Assembly (NCBI RefSeq): GCF_029960785.1
Contig: NZ_JASBQE010000080.1
Span: 1-55,203 of the forward strand
From: Polyangium sp. 15x6
Lineage (GTDB): Bacteria; Myxococcota_A; Polyangia; Polyangiales; Polyangiaceae
Reading direction: 5' to 3'
Length of the DNA: 55,203 nt
Each line of letters begins with the position of its first letter. The first letter of the stretch is position 1. Made by a program: the position numbers and the translations under genes. Positions 16,364-24,833 of the stretch are shown piece by piece. A model generated the notes under the pieces. The model was not told where the DNA came from. It ran no database searches and was given only the letters and a program-made list of their open reading frames with translations.

Positions 16364-18028
16364 TCAGCCGCCGGGCTGCGCCCGTTCGCCCAGGGCCAAT
16401 GCATGGCGGCAAATGTCCGGAATGCTCAAGACCAGGGCGACCCTTCCATCCCCCAGAATCGTCGAGCCGGAGACGCAAGGGACGTGGCCGAGGAAGGGCC
16501 CGAGAGGCTTGATGACCGCCTGCCGCTCGCCGAGGACGGCGTCCACGACGAGGCCGAGTGTCGTCTCCTCGTGCTGGACCACGACGACGTGCTCGCGCGC
16601 GGGCGCCGCGCCGGAAACCTCGAAGAGCGACCGCAATCGCAGGTAGGGCAATACGGTGCCGCGCACGTCGAGGAGGCCCACGGCGTCCGATTTGCTTCGT
16701 TCGGCCGCTGGGAAATCGAGGCACTCGCTGACGGCCTCGATCGGAAGGACGTACGTCGTCCCCTCGAGCGCGACACCGAACCCGTCGATGATCGCGACCG
16801 TGAGCGGGATGCGCAGGGTGACGGTGCAGCCGTCGCCCGCGCGGCTCTCGATCCGCAGCGTTCCCCGAACGGCCTCCACGTCCCGACGCACGACGTCCAT
16901 TCCCACGCCCCGCCCCGAGGTCTGGGTGACGGCGCGCGCGGTGGAGAACCCGGGCGTCAAGACGAGACGAACCATCTCCTCGTCCGAGAGCTCGGGCCGC
17001 TGCGTGACGTGGCCCGAAGCGATCGCTCGTTCGAGGATCTTCGTACGGTCGAGACCGGCGCCGTCGTCGACGATCTGGACGACGACCGCGCCCATGTCGT
17101 GACGCGCGCGCATCACGATGCGCCCGCACGCGTCCTTCCCCTTGGCCACGCGCACGCGCGGGTGCTCGATGCCGTGATCGACGGCATTCGAGACGAGGTG
17201 AATGAGGGCGTCGCGAATATGATCGACGATCCGGGTATCGACCTCCGCTCCCTCGGCCTCGACGACGAGGTTCACGAGCTTGCCGCTCGCCCGCGCGAGG
17301 TCCCGAGCGATGCGCGCATACCGCCGGAACACCTCGTCGAGACGCACCATCCGGGCCCGCATGATGAGGCCCTGGAGCTCGCGATAAGGACGATCGGCCT
17401 GCTCGTGCGCCTCGCGCAGCTCGTACCCCGTGGCGGGCGTCTCGCCGTCGAGCAGCTCCGTGAGCCGGTTTCGTGCGACGGCGATCTCCCCGAGGAGCGT
17501 GAGCATCGTATCGAGTTTGTCGAGATCGATTCGGAGTGTACGTGGCCCCGATTCCGCGCCGCGGGCCGGCCCGACGACCCCGGAGCTCGAGCTCGGCCCC
17601 GTCGAAAGCCCCTCTTCGCCGCCTGGAGGCGGCGGCGCCGCGCCCTCGACGGCACGGCCGAGCCGCGCGCGCACGGAGAGAGATTGGACCGCGAGCGCTT
17701 CGCTGCGCGACGTCGGCGCCTCGACCATCTTCCGCAGGACGTCGACGCTCTCCAGAAGCAGCGTAATCGGTTCGTCCTTGGGCGAGAACGAGCGCGCGCG
17801 CATGCGCTCGAGCGCGGTCTCCATGGCGTGCGCGAGCTCGGCGACGTGAACGAAGCCGAGCGTCCCGGCGTCTCCCTTCAACGAGTGCACGGCCCGGAAG
17901 ACCCTGTCGAGCACCGCGCCGTCGTCGGTGCTCACCTCGCGGCCGAGCAGATCGTCCTCGATTGCGTCGAGGCTCTCCTTCGACTGACCGAGGAATCGTT
18001 CCACGAGCGCTTCGAGTTCAGCGTCCAT
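16364..18028 (-). CDS. cheA: Chemotaxis histidine kinase CheA
   Basis: 554 aa. Domains in order: an Hpt domain with phosphorylation site His48 in AVHSLKGDAG, a linker of about 60 residues rich in Gly/Ser/Pro, a dimerisation helix pair (LDKLDTMLTLLGEIAVARNRL), a GHKL ATPase (N-box HLVSNAVDHGIEHP, G1 DDGAGLD, G2 GRGVGMDVV), and a CheW-like domain ending near residue 545. There is no separate CheY-binding P2 domain between Hpt and the dimerisation helices. Known role: autophosphorylates on Hpt under receptor control and phosphorylates receivers. It is convergent with cheD and divergent from cheW. An N-terminal ATG at 18028 is used, with no strong ribosome site. Its natural receivers are probably those at 15104 and elsewhere in the genome. 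Confidence 0.95.
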   Translation of the reverse strand: MDAELEALVERFLGQSKESLDAIEDDLLGREVSTDDGAVLDRVFRAVHSLKGDAGTLGFVHVAELAHAMETALERMRARSFSPKDEPITLLLESVDVLRKMVEAPTSRSEALAVQSLSVRARLGRAVEGAAPPPPGGEEGLSTGPSSSSGVVGPARGAESGPRTLRIDLDKLDTMLTLLGEIAVARNRLTELLDGETPATGYELREAHEQADRPYRELQGLIMRARMVRLDEVFRRYARIARDLARASGKLVNLVVEAEGAEVDTRIVDHIRDALIHLVSNAVDHGIEHPRVRVAKGKDACGRIVMRARHDMGAVVVQIVDDGAGLDRTKILERAIASGHVTQRPELSDEEMVRLVLTPGFSTARAVTQTSGRGVGMDVVRRDVEAVRGTLRIESRAGDGCTVTLRIPLTVAIIDGFGVALEGTTYVLPIEAVSECLDFPAAERSKSDAVGLLDVRGTVLPYLRLRSLFEVSGAAPAREHVVVVQHEETTLGLVVDAVLGERQAVIKPLGPFLGHVPCVSGSTILGDGRVALVLSIPDICRHALALGERAQPGG

Positions 18029-18158
18029 GCCGCGTCCAAGCCCGCGGGAGCATGCCTCGGGCGCGAATGTCTGTCAACGGACCGACGCCGATCGCGCGCA
18101 CGTGGAACTTGACGGACGTGGCTATTTTCGCTTTGCTGACGGGATACGGAGGTCTCTC

Positions 18159-18659
18159 ATGGGAGACGTCGAGCAGGCGGGCACCTCCCAGTACATCTCG
18201 TTCCACGTGGCGGGGGGCGAGTACGCGGTGAGTATCCTGGGGGCCCGGGAAATCATCGAATATACGGACATCACCCGCGTGCCCATGATGCCTCCGGCGA
18301 TCCTGGGCGTCCTGAACCTGCGCGGGCACGTCGTGCCCGTGGTCGATCTCGCGGAGCGGTTTGGCATGCCAGCTTCGACCATCACCCGCCGGACGTGCAT
18401 CCTCGTCGTGGAGACGCACATCGACGGGGCCCTCACGAGGGTGGGGATCTTGATCGACGCGGTCGGAGACGTCCTCGAGCTGCACGCGAGCGCAATCGAG
18501 AAGGCCCCGCCCTTCGGGACGAAAATGAGCCTGGATCATCTCCTCGGGCTGGGGAAGGTGGACGGGAAGCTGGTTCTCTTGCTCGACATCGATCACGTCC
18601 TCTCCCCGGACGAGCTCCTCGCCGCCCGTTCCCTCGAGCCAGCCGCCGCGAGCACGTGA
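18159..18659 (+). CDS. cheW: Chemotaxis coupling protein CheW
   Basis: 166 aa. The frame extends upstream to 18027, but ATG 18159 has a perfect GGAGG 7 bp before it and gives the usual CheW start. A single CheW/SH3-like domain with the patterns YISFHVAGGEYAVSIL, PMMPPAILGVLNLRGHVVPVVDL and VGILIDAVGDVL. Known role: couples receptors to CheA in the array. It is followed after 1 bp by cheR, so the two are likely one operon. Confidence 0.94.
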   Translation: MGDVEQAGTSQYISFHVAGGEYAVSILGAREIIEYTDITRVPMMPPAILGVLNLRGHVVPVVDLAERFGMPASTITRRTCILVVETHIDGALTRVGILIDAVGDVLELHASAIEKAPPFGTKMSLDHLLGLGKVDGKLVLLLDIDHVLSPDELLAARSLEPAAAST

Positions 18660-18660
18660 C

Positions 18661-19593
18661 GTGAATTCGTCACACGATGCGCCGCCGACGGGGCTGTTCC
18701 TTTCGATCCACGACGACGAATTCAAGCTGTTCCAGGAGCTCGTCCGCCGGCACTCCGGGATATCCCTCGGCCCCCACAAACGCCCGCTCTTGCTCTCCCG
18801 GCTCGCCCCCCGGCTGCGGGCGCTCGGGCTCCATTCCTTCGCCGAATACCACCGTCGTGTGACCGGCCCCGGGGGACAGGAGGAGCTCGAGCGAATGCTC
18901 GATTGCATCTGCACGAACGAGACCCGCTTTTTCCGGGAGCCCCGGCAGTTCGAGCTGATTCGCCGCACCCTGCTGCCGGAATGGACCTCACGCCTCGGGC
19001 AAGGACGGGCCGCAGGCACGGCGGCGACGGTCCCCGCGACCTACCGGCGGCTCCGGGTCTGGAGCGCGGCATGCTCGACCGGCGAAGAACCCTATTCCCT
19101 GGCCATGACGCTCCTCCATGGCCTCGCGCCGCTCCCTCCAGATCCACGACTCGCGATCGAAATCCTCGCCACGGATCTCTCGACCCGAGCGCTCGATCGA
19201 GCGCAGCGGGCGATCTATCCCATCGAGCGAGCCCCCGAGATCCCGCACGACTATTTGCTCGCCTACATGCTCCGCGGCCAGCGCTCGCACGCCGGGGAAA
19301 TGAAGGCAGGCCCAGAGCTCCGAGCACTCGTCACATTCCGCCGGGAAAACCTCATCCAGGTCACGTCCCAGAAGCTCGGGCGTTTCGATCTCGTCCTCTG
19401 CCGCAACGTGCTCATCTATTTCGACGCGGCAACCAAGGCCCTGGTCCTCGACCGCATCGTCGATTGCCTCAACCCCGGCGGCCATCTCTTCCTGGGTTAT
19501 GCCGAGAGCCTGAATGGCCAGGTGCGCGGAATGGTGAACGTCGCGCCCTCGGTCTACCGACGCGAAGCTCCCAGAGGGTGCTCTGTAGCGTAG
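18661..19593 (+). CDS. cheR: Chemoreceptor glutamate methyltransferase CheR
   Basis: 310 aa with a GTG start one base after the cheW stop. An N-terminal helical domain (about 10-85) precedes a SAM-binding domain with VWSAACSTGEEPYSLAM, DLVLCRNVLIYFD and LNPGGHLFLGYAESL. Known role: transfers methyl groups from S-adenosylmethionine to receptor glutamates. The sub-domain reading AYMLRGQRSHAGEMK is as long as in CheRs that bind a C-terminal receptor pentapeptide, and the neighbouring receptor ends in a matching motif. No CheB methylesterase lies in this cluster, so demethylation must be provided elsewhere or be absent. Confidence 0.93.
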   Translation: MNSSHDAPPTGLFLSIHDDEFKLFQELVRRHSGISLGPHKRPLLLSRLAPRLRALGLHSFAEYHRRVTGPGGQEELERMLDCICTNETRFFREPRQFELIRRTLLPEWTSRLGQGRAAGTAATVPATYRRLRVWSAACSTGEEPYSLAMTLLHGLAPLPPDPRLAIEILATDLSTRALDRAQRAIYPIERAPEIPHDYLLAYMLRGQRSHAGEMKAGPELRALVTFRRENLIQVTSQKLGRFDLVLCRNVLIYFDAATKALVLDRIVDCLNPGGHLFLGYAESLNGQVRGMVNVAPSVYRREAPRGCSVA

Positions 19594-19862
19594 CGCTGGG
19601 GCTTTGCCCCAGACCCCACCGGGGCTATCCGCCCCTGGACCCGGACCAGCGCAAGCGCTGGACCCGGGGTCGATGAACTGCGCAATGCGCAGTTCATCGA
19701 ACAGGCCGAGGCAAGACTGGCAACGCCGCTCGTGGTCTTGCCACGGGCCCGTCGGATGAACCGCGCATCGCGCGGTTCATCCGCCTTCGGTCCAGGCCGT
19801 GCCTGGTCCGGGGTGCAGGGGGCGGACAGCCCCCTGCTGGGGTGCGGGGCAAAGCCCCGCGC
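19594..19862. repeat. Composite hairpin element, copy C
   Basis: Begins 3 bp after the cheR stop. Left arm (type 1): CTGGGGC/GCCCCAG (19596-19612), GGGGC/GCCCC with loop TATCC and a one-base imperfection, CCAGCGC/GCGCTGG, GATGAACTGCGC stem. Short core with GGCAAGACTGG and GGTCTTGCCA. Right arm (type 2): GGATGAACCGCGC stem, CCAGGC/GCCTGG, GCAGGGGGC/GCCCCCTGC with loop GGACA, GCGGGGC/GCCCCGC (19844-19860). It fills the convergent gap to the receptor gene. Confidence 0.9.
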
Positions 19863-19876
19863 ACGCGCCCACTTTC

Positions 19877-21676
19877 TCAGAACCGCGTGAAGTCATCGTC
19901 GGAGCCTGACGCCGACCGAACGCTTCCGTTTCCTCTCGTGCCCGAGACGACCGGCCGCTTTTGCAATCGAGCTGCGGGCCCGCCACGGGGGGCGCTCCAC
20001 TTCGCGTCGTACGCGCGCGGCGACTTGGGGAGGCGGACGTCCTCCAGACCCACGACGGTGAAGAATGCCACGAGCTCCGTCAGCATCTCGGCCTGCGTCG
20101 CCAGCTCCTCGGCGGTCGAGGCCAGCTCTTCCGACGATGAGGCATTTTGCTGGGTGATCTGGTCGACCTGGAACATTGCCTGGCTGACTTGCCCCACGCC
20201 GTCCGATTGTTCGCTCGACGCGTTGGCCACGGATTGCACGAGGTCCGCCGTCCTCCGGATCGCTGGCACGAGATCCGTGAGGAGCTGCCCGGAGCGCTCG
20301 GCAGCGCGTACGCTCGTGAGTGCGAGGCTGCTGATCTCCTTGGCCGAGGTCTGGCTTCGCTCGGCGAGCTTTCGGACTTCCATGGCGACCACAGCGAATC
20401 CCTTGCCGTGCTCCCCTGCCCTCGCGGCCTCGATCGCCGCATTGAGCGCGAGCAGGTTCGTCTGGTAGGAAATGTCCTCGATGATCGAGATCTTGTCCGC
20501 GATGACCTTCATCGCGTGAACCGTATCCGCGACGGCTCTCCCGCTCTCCTCCGCGTCCTGCACGCCCTTCAGCGCCATCTGCTCCATTTGCCGGCTGTTG
20601 TCGGCGTTTTGCTTGATCGACGCGCGAATCTGCTCGAGACGCGCCGTGGTCTCCTCCACGGCGACCGCCTGCTCGCTCGTCCCTTGGGAGAGCGTCTGCG
20701 ACGTCGCGGAGACCTGCACGGCCGCGCCTGACGTCGCGGCCGCGCTCTCGCGGATTTCACCGATGATCCGCGAGAGCTTGTCGACCATCTTCCGGAAGGA
20801 GCTCCCGAGCACGTCCTTGTCCGACCAGGCTTTCACCTCCACGGTGAGATCACCGGACGCGATTCGCTCGGCGGACGTCGCCGTGTCCTTGAGCGAATCG
20901 ACCATCGTCTTCATGGCGGAGATCATTCGCCCCGTCTCGTCCTGGCTCGTCGCTTGCTCGACCTCGGGGAGCTCGCCCTTGGCGATCTGGGATGCGGCGG
21001 CGACGGCGGACTCGATGGGCTTCGTGATGGCGCGGGTGAGCATGATACCGAGCGTCAGGGCGACGAGGAACGCGGCGACCACGATGCCGAGGACGAAGGA
21101 CCTCGACTTTTCGTACACGCCCATGGCGTCTGCCGCTGCGCGGTCCATCTTCGCGAACGCTTCATTCGAGAGATTCTCGACGTGCTCGTCCACGTTCCCG
21201 GCGAGGGTGCGCGCCTCGTCGAGACGCTGGCTGGCCTCCTTCGCTTTGCCTTGCTGCGCGAGCTCGATGACCTGCGCTTCCACGCGCCGCAGATCCTCGA
21301 CTTGCGTCTTGATGTCGGCGGCGCGGCTCTTGCCGTCGCTCGAGGCGTGATCCTGGTAGCTGTCGAATTCTCTGTCGAATGCGGCGCTGTACTTGGAGTA
21401 GCCGGAGGTCCACTTCGGGATGGCCCCCATGTTGCCGGTGGCGCTCTCGATGACGACGTTCCGGACCATTCGCGCTTCCTGCACGAGCTGGGTGTTCGCG
21501 CCTCGAAGGTGCGCCAGGCTCACCGCGTGCCGGTCGTGGAGATCGGTCAAGAGCTCGGCCATCGTGGCCATTCCGCGCAAGCCCTGGTAGCCGACCGCCG
21601 CGGCGAGGCCGGCGATCAACACGAAGCCGAACATCAGCTTTTTCGTGAGCGAAGCATCCCGAAACGCTGCGAGCAT
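19877..21676 (-). CDS. Methyl-accepting chemotaxis protein with C-terminal tether
   Basis: 599 aa. Short cytoplasmic start, TM1 about 13-33, a periplasmic four-helix domain (34-190), TM2 about 191-213, two HAMP-type segments in tandem ([23 protein letters not shown] and [15 protein letters not shown]), and a kinase-control hairpin with the conserved tip ([27 protein letters not shown]). A flexible tail of about 60 residues follows and ends in DFTRF, close to the x-aromatic-x-x-aromatic pentapeptide that tethers CheR in other receptors. Upstream there is a promoter-like site. Ligand unknown. It is convergent with cheR, separated by copy C. Confidence 0.93.
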   Translation of the reverse strand: MLAAFRDASLTKKLMFGFVLIAGLAAAVGYQGLRGMATMAELLTDLHDRHAVSLAHLRGANTQLVQEARMVRNVVIESATGNMGAIPKWTSGYSKYSAAFDREFDSYQDHASSDGKSRAADIKTQVEDLRRVEAQVIELAQQGKAKEASQRLDEARTLAGNVDEHVENLSNEAFAKMDRAAADAMGVYEKSRSFVLGIVVAAFLVALTLGIMLTRAITKPIESAVAAASQIAKGELPEVEQATSQDETGRMISAMKTMVDSLKDTATSAERIASGDLTVEVKAWSDKDVLGSSFRKMVDKLSRIIGEIRESAAATSGAAVQVSATSQTLSQGTSEQAVAVEETTARLEQIRASIKQNADNSRQMEQMALKGVQDAEESGRAVADTVHAMKVIADKISIIEDISYQTNLLALNAAIEAARAGEHGKGFAVVAMEVRKLAERSQTSAKEISSLALTSVRAAERSGQLLTDLVPAIRRTADLVQSVANASSEQSDGVGQVSQAMFQVDQITQQNASSSEELASTAEELATQAEMLTELVAFFTVVGLEDVRLPKSPRAYDAKWSAPRGGPAARLQKRPVVSGTRGNGSVRSASGSDDDFTRF

Positions 21677-21747
21677 GGTTCACCCTCGCGCCGGGAGTGC
21701 GAGCCAGTGACGCACGGCCCCCTCCCCCCGGAGATTCCAATCATGGC

Positions 21748-21776
21748 AGATTACAAGCTTTCGATTCGGAGGGCAA
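21748..21776 (-). promoter_or_regulatory. Possible promoter of the receptor gene
   Basis: Minus strand: TTGCCC (21776-21771), 17-bp spacer, TAATCT (21753-21748), about 70 bp before the receptor ATG. Confidence 0.35.
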
Positions 21777-22022
21777 GATCTCGCGAGGTCGAGGGTTGTT
21801 ACACCCCCTTCCCGACGCCCGCGTCATGTCCTGGATCGCCGAACCCTGACGCTCACCCCCGCCCCCTTTCCTTCGCGATACGCCTTCCGATGCCACGCGA
21901 ATGCGATACGCAAGTAATGGCGGGCAGCGCGTGGGCCACCACGCGCATCGGCCTCCGAGCGCTCGAAGCGCACCACACCAAACCCGCGCGGAGTCGAGCA
22001 CGGTTCGTCCGCCGGAATTGCA

Positions 22023-22051
22023 TTGACCTGGACACTCCCGCGGAGTATGCG
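22023..22051 (+). promoter_or_regulatory. Sigma-70-like promoter of the SDR gene
   Basis: TTGACC (22023-22028), 17-bp spacer, TATGCG (22046-22051), 32 bp before the start codon. AGGTGGA before the ATG is the ribosome site. The box layout resembles that before the Cys-rich lipoprotein gene. Confidence 0.45.
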
Positions 22052-22083
22052 ACGTTTTGGGGGCGTGAAAAGGTGGAATACGC

Positions 22084-22836
22084 ATGCTTCTCAGGGATAA
22101 GGTGATCATCGTTACCGGGGCGACGTCGGGCATTGGCGAGGCGACGGCGCTGGAGGTCGCGCGTCAGGGCGCGAAGGTGGTCGTCGCCGGCCGCCGCGAG
22201 GAGAAGGGCGAAGCGCTCGCGGCGCGCATCCGCGACGAGGGCGGCAAAGCGCTCTTCGTGCGCACGGACGTCTCGGTGCCCGCGGACATCGAGGCGCTCG
22301 TGGCGCGCACGCTGCAGGTCTTCGAGCGTCTGGACGGCGCGTTCAACAACGCGGGGATCCCCGGGCCGCTCGGGCCGCTCGCGGAGCTGCCCATGGACGA
22401 ATACCGAAAGCTCATGGCCGTCAACCTCGATTCCGTGCTGCTCTGCATGCAGCACGAAATCCGCGCCATGCAGAAGACCGGCGGCGGAGCCATCGTCAAT
22501 TGCGCTTCCATCCTGGGCCTGGTCGGGGCGCAGACCTTCGGCGCGTATTCGACGGCCAAGCACGGGCTCATCGGCATGACCAAAGCCGCGGCCGTGGATT
22601 ACGCCGCCGCGGGGATCCGCGTGAACGCGGTGCTGCCCGGGCCGGTGGAGACGGAGATCTGGAACCACGTGAACCAGGGCGACCAGATCTTCGCGGCATT
22701 CACGCAGGGCGTGCCGATGCAGCGTTATGCGCGTTCGGAAGAGATTGCGCGGCCGGTGGTGTTCTTGCTGTCGGATTGGTCGTCGTACGTGACGGGCACG
22801 TATCTGGCCATCGACGGCGGGTACATGATCCGCTGA
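22084..22836 (+). CDS. Short-chain dehydrogenase/reductase (classical SDR)
   Basis: 250 aa, full length for the classical SDR family. Motifs in order: the cofactor fold TGATSGIGEA (12-21), FNNAG (about 88), the catalytic Ser/Tyr/Lys set (NCASILG with YSTAK near 158-162), and the C-terminal substrate region. The Gly-rich loop and an Arg-Arg after beta-2 (VAGRREEKG) suggest NADP preference. Reaction: NAD(P)-dependent oxidation or reduction of an unknown alcohol or ketone. It stands between a divergent receptor gene and a convergent lipoprotein gene, only 48 bp away, so the context gives no substrate. Confidence 0.93.
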   Translation: MLLRDKVIIVTGATSGIGEATALEVARQGAKVVVAGRREEKGEALAARIRDEGGKALFVRTDVSVPADIEALVARTLQVFERLDGAFNNAGIPGPLGPLAELPMDEYRKLMAVNLDSVLLCMQHEIRAMQKTGGGAIVNCASILGLVGAQTFGAYSTAKHGLIGMTKAAAVDYAAAGIRVNAVLPGPVETEIWNHVNQGDQIFAAFTQGVPMQRYARSEEIARPVVFLLSDWSSYVTGTYLAIDGGYMIR

Positions 22837-22884
22837 GAAGGCCCACGCCTCCTCGGCCCTCTCCGCGGCCGTAGCCCCCGCGCT

Positions 22885-24753
22885 TCAGCGCGACGTTTTT
22901 CCGAGCCCCGCGAGCGCCTTCGTCGCCGGCGCTGCCACATCACCTTTCATCTCGGCGAGCGCGAAGAGCACGCCGCGCTCTTTCATGAACGCGAGCGCCG
23001 CGATGATCCCGCGACGGTTCGCCGCATCGGTTTGCGCCGCGCGGAAGAGACGGTAGCGGAGCACGGGGCGCGTCACGGAGTGCGGTCTCCAACCGAAACT
23101 GACGCCCTCGAGCCCCGCGGCGACGGCATCACGCACCCACGTCTGACGTTCGCCGCGCACCACCACGTCCGCGGCCTCTTCGGCGCGCGTCGCCCAGCGG
23201 AGGACGTTCGCAAACGTTGGATCCTCGTCCGTGACGTGGGCCGTGCCGTTCGTGAGGGCCATCTTGATTTGCTCTTTTTCCGGCGCGTCGAAGCCGTCGA
23301 TGGTCGAGAGCAGCCGCGTCATGGGGCCGGAGCCGCCGAGCAGGAGCGCGATCGCCGCATCGACGCGCAGCCCCTTGTCGCCGAGCTTCGCTGCGAGCCT
23401 CGCCTGCGCCGCGCTCTCCAGCGCGATCAAGCCGAGCCCGTAGGCCATGGAGCGCCGCACACCGCCGAGCATCGCGCTTTCGAACAGATCGACCATATCC
23501 ATGGCGTTGCCCGCCGCGGAGCGCTCGGTGAAGACGGACGCATAACAACCGGCGATGAAGTCGGACTTGGGCCCGCCCGTCGCCATCTGCGCCTTGATCT
23601 TCGGGATCAGGCTCGCTTTTGCCGCGTCGTCCGTGCACCACGCGAGCGCGTCACAAGCCGCGAAGCGCGCCTCTTCGTGCCAGGTCGTGTCCTCGATGAG
23701 CTTCATGAGGGGTTGCGCCGCGCGCGGATCCGCGAAATGGGAGAGCCCCTGGGACGCGCCGACAGCGAGCGCTCGCAACGACAGACCGAGCATTGCGATG
23801 TCGTTCGTGGTCAGCGCGTCCTGGGTGATGTCGAGCGCGGGGTCCTTCTTGCGTTCGAGCTGGGCCAGGAGCTTCGGGAACGACGGCTCGTCGTGGAACA
23901 TCCCGATGTATCGAAGGCCGGATTGTGCCAGCCCGATTGCGGCGGGAATGGGTGGCTCCGCCCCTCTCGCCGGGAGCGGCGTCCTCGGGAAGGCCCATCC
24001 GCGAAGGAGACCGAGCCCCTTGGTGGATCGAATCGCGGCGAGGAGCTGCACGCCATCATGAGGCGGCTCCGGCGTCTCACGGACCCACGCGATCACGGAG
24101 TCCTCGACCGCCGCCCGGATCTCGTCGACTTTGTCCGGGTGTATCGCCGCGAGGTCGCCGAGGAGGCGCGCCGCTCGGATGCGCTGAAACTCGGTGCGGG
24201 AAAGGTGGCCACTGCTATCCGCCTCCCACCAGCGCTCCGGGTTGTGAATTTTGGTCGGCTTGTACTTCATCCGCTCGCCGAGCAAACGCACGGCTCGGAG
24301 GTCGCCTATCTCCGCGAGCCGAGCGCCGACCACGCCTTGCCAGTGTATCGATGGCTTTTTCGCCTCGACCCAGGCGAGGAGCGGATCGGCGCTGCGCGGG
24401 TCCGCGAGCTCGCCGAGCGTATCCATGACGAACATCGTCCCATAATGCGTTGCCTCCGGGGGCGTGGACTCGACGGCATCGAGCGCGCGGACGACGCCCG
24501 GTCCGCCGAATCGGTCGCCGATCGCGACGACCTGTTCCCCCCATTCAGGATGCTTGGCGCCCCGCAAAGCCTCGAGCAGAGGCTCGATCCGCTCCACAGG
24601 CGGCGGCGCTTCCGCCGCAGGGCTCGCCGTCTCCGGCGGCGCAGGCGCGACGACCACGGGCGACGGGGGCGTGGTCCTCGGCGGCGGAGGGGGAGGTGCT
24701 GCGGAGCAGCCGAGGAGAAAGGAGAAAAGGCCGATGGCGCGGCGCTGAAACAC
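22885..24753 (-). CDS. HEAT-repeat lipoprotein
   Basis: 622 aa from GTG 24753. This start gives a very short signal peptide (VFQRRAIGLFSFLLGC) with a clear lipobox; a longer in-frame opening exists but reads into the kinase gene region. After a Pro-rich linker (residues 18-55), the rest is rich in HEAT-like helical pairs (for instance GVVRALDAVESTPPEATHYG and ADPLLAWVEAKKPS). No enzyme motif is seen. Inferred: an outer-membrane or periplasmic scaffold. It closes a five-gene same-strand array and lies 80 bp downstream of the membrane kinase gene. Unknown function; the HEAT fold is an inference from the repeat pattern. Confidence 0.82.
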   Translation of the reverse strand: MFQRRAIGLFSFLLGCSAAPPPPPPRTTPPSPVVVAPAPPETASPAAEAPPPVERIEPLLEALRGAKHPEWGEQVVAIGDRFGGPGVVRALDAVESTPPEATHYGTMFVMDTLGELADPRSADPLLAWVEAKKPSIHWQGVVGARLAEIGDLRAVRLLGERMKYKPTKIHNPERWWEADSSGHLSRTEFQRIRAARLLGDLAAIHPDKVDEIRAAVEDSVIAWVRETPEPPHDGVQLLAAIRSTKGLGLLRGWAFPRTPLPARGAEPPIPAAIGLAQSGLRYIGMFHDEPSFPKLLAQLERKKDPALDITQDALTTNDIAMLGLSLRALAVGASQGLSHFADPRAAQPLMKLIEDTTWHEEARFAACDALAWCTDDAAKASLIPKIKAQMATGGPKSDFIAGCYASVFTERSAAGNAMDMVDLFESAMLGGVRRSMAYGLGLIALESAAQARLAAKLGDKGLRVDAAIALLLGGSGPMTRLLSTIDGFDAPEKEQIKMALTNGTAHVTDEDPTFANVLRWATRAEEAADVVVRGERQTWVRDAVAAGLEGVSFGWRPHSVTRPVLRYRLFRAAQTDAANRRGIIAALAFMKERGVLFALAEMKGDVAAPATKALAGLGKTSR

Positions 24754-24833
24754 GGCTCCACATAACCGTGTTGCGCGGAGGATGCAATCCGAAAGGCTCG
24801 TCTCCCGCTGCTCGGAAACGGGGCGGCCTGCGG

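Larger units (their letters stand above)
21677..22083. other. Divergent intergenic region, 407 bp
   Basis: Lies between the receptor gene and the SDR gene, which point away from each other. It contains a promoter-like site for each and no credible gene. Confidence 0.5.

Noticed and set aside
16041-16404. Short proteins read across hairpin elements (also near 43310, 45490 and 54492)
   Set aside because: They only translate the repeats and appear in several frames and both strands; no ribosome sites.
16190-18112. 640-residue plus-strand frame over cheA
   Set aside because: Starts inside a hairpin element and reads antisense to cheA, where the CheA motifs are clear on the other strand.
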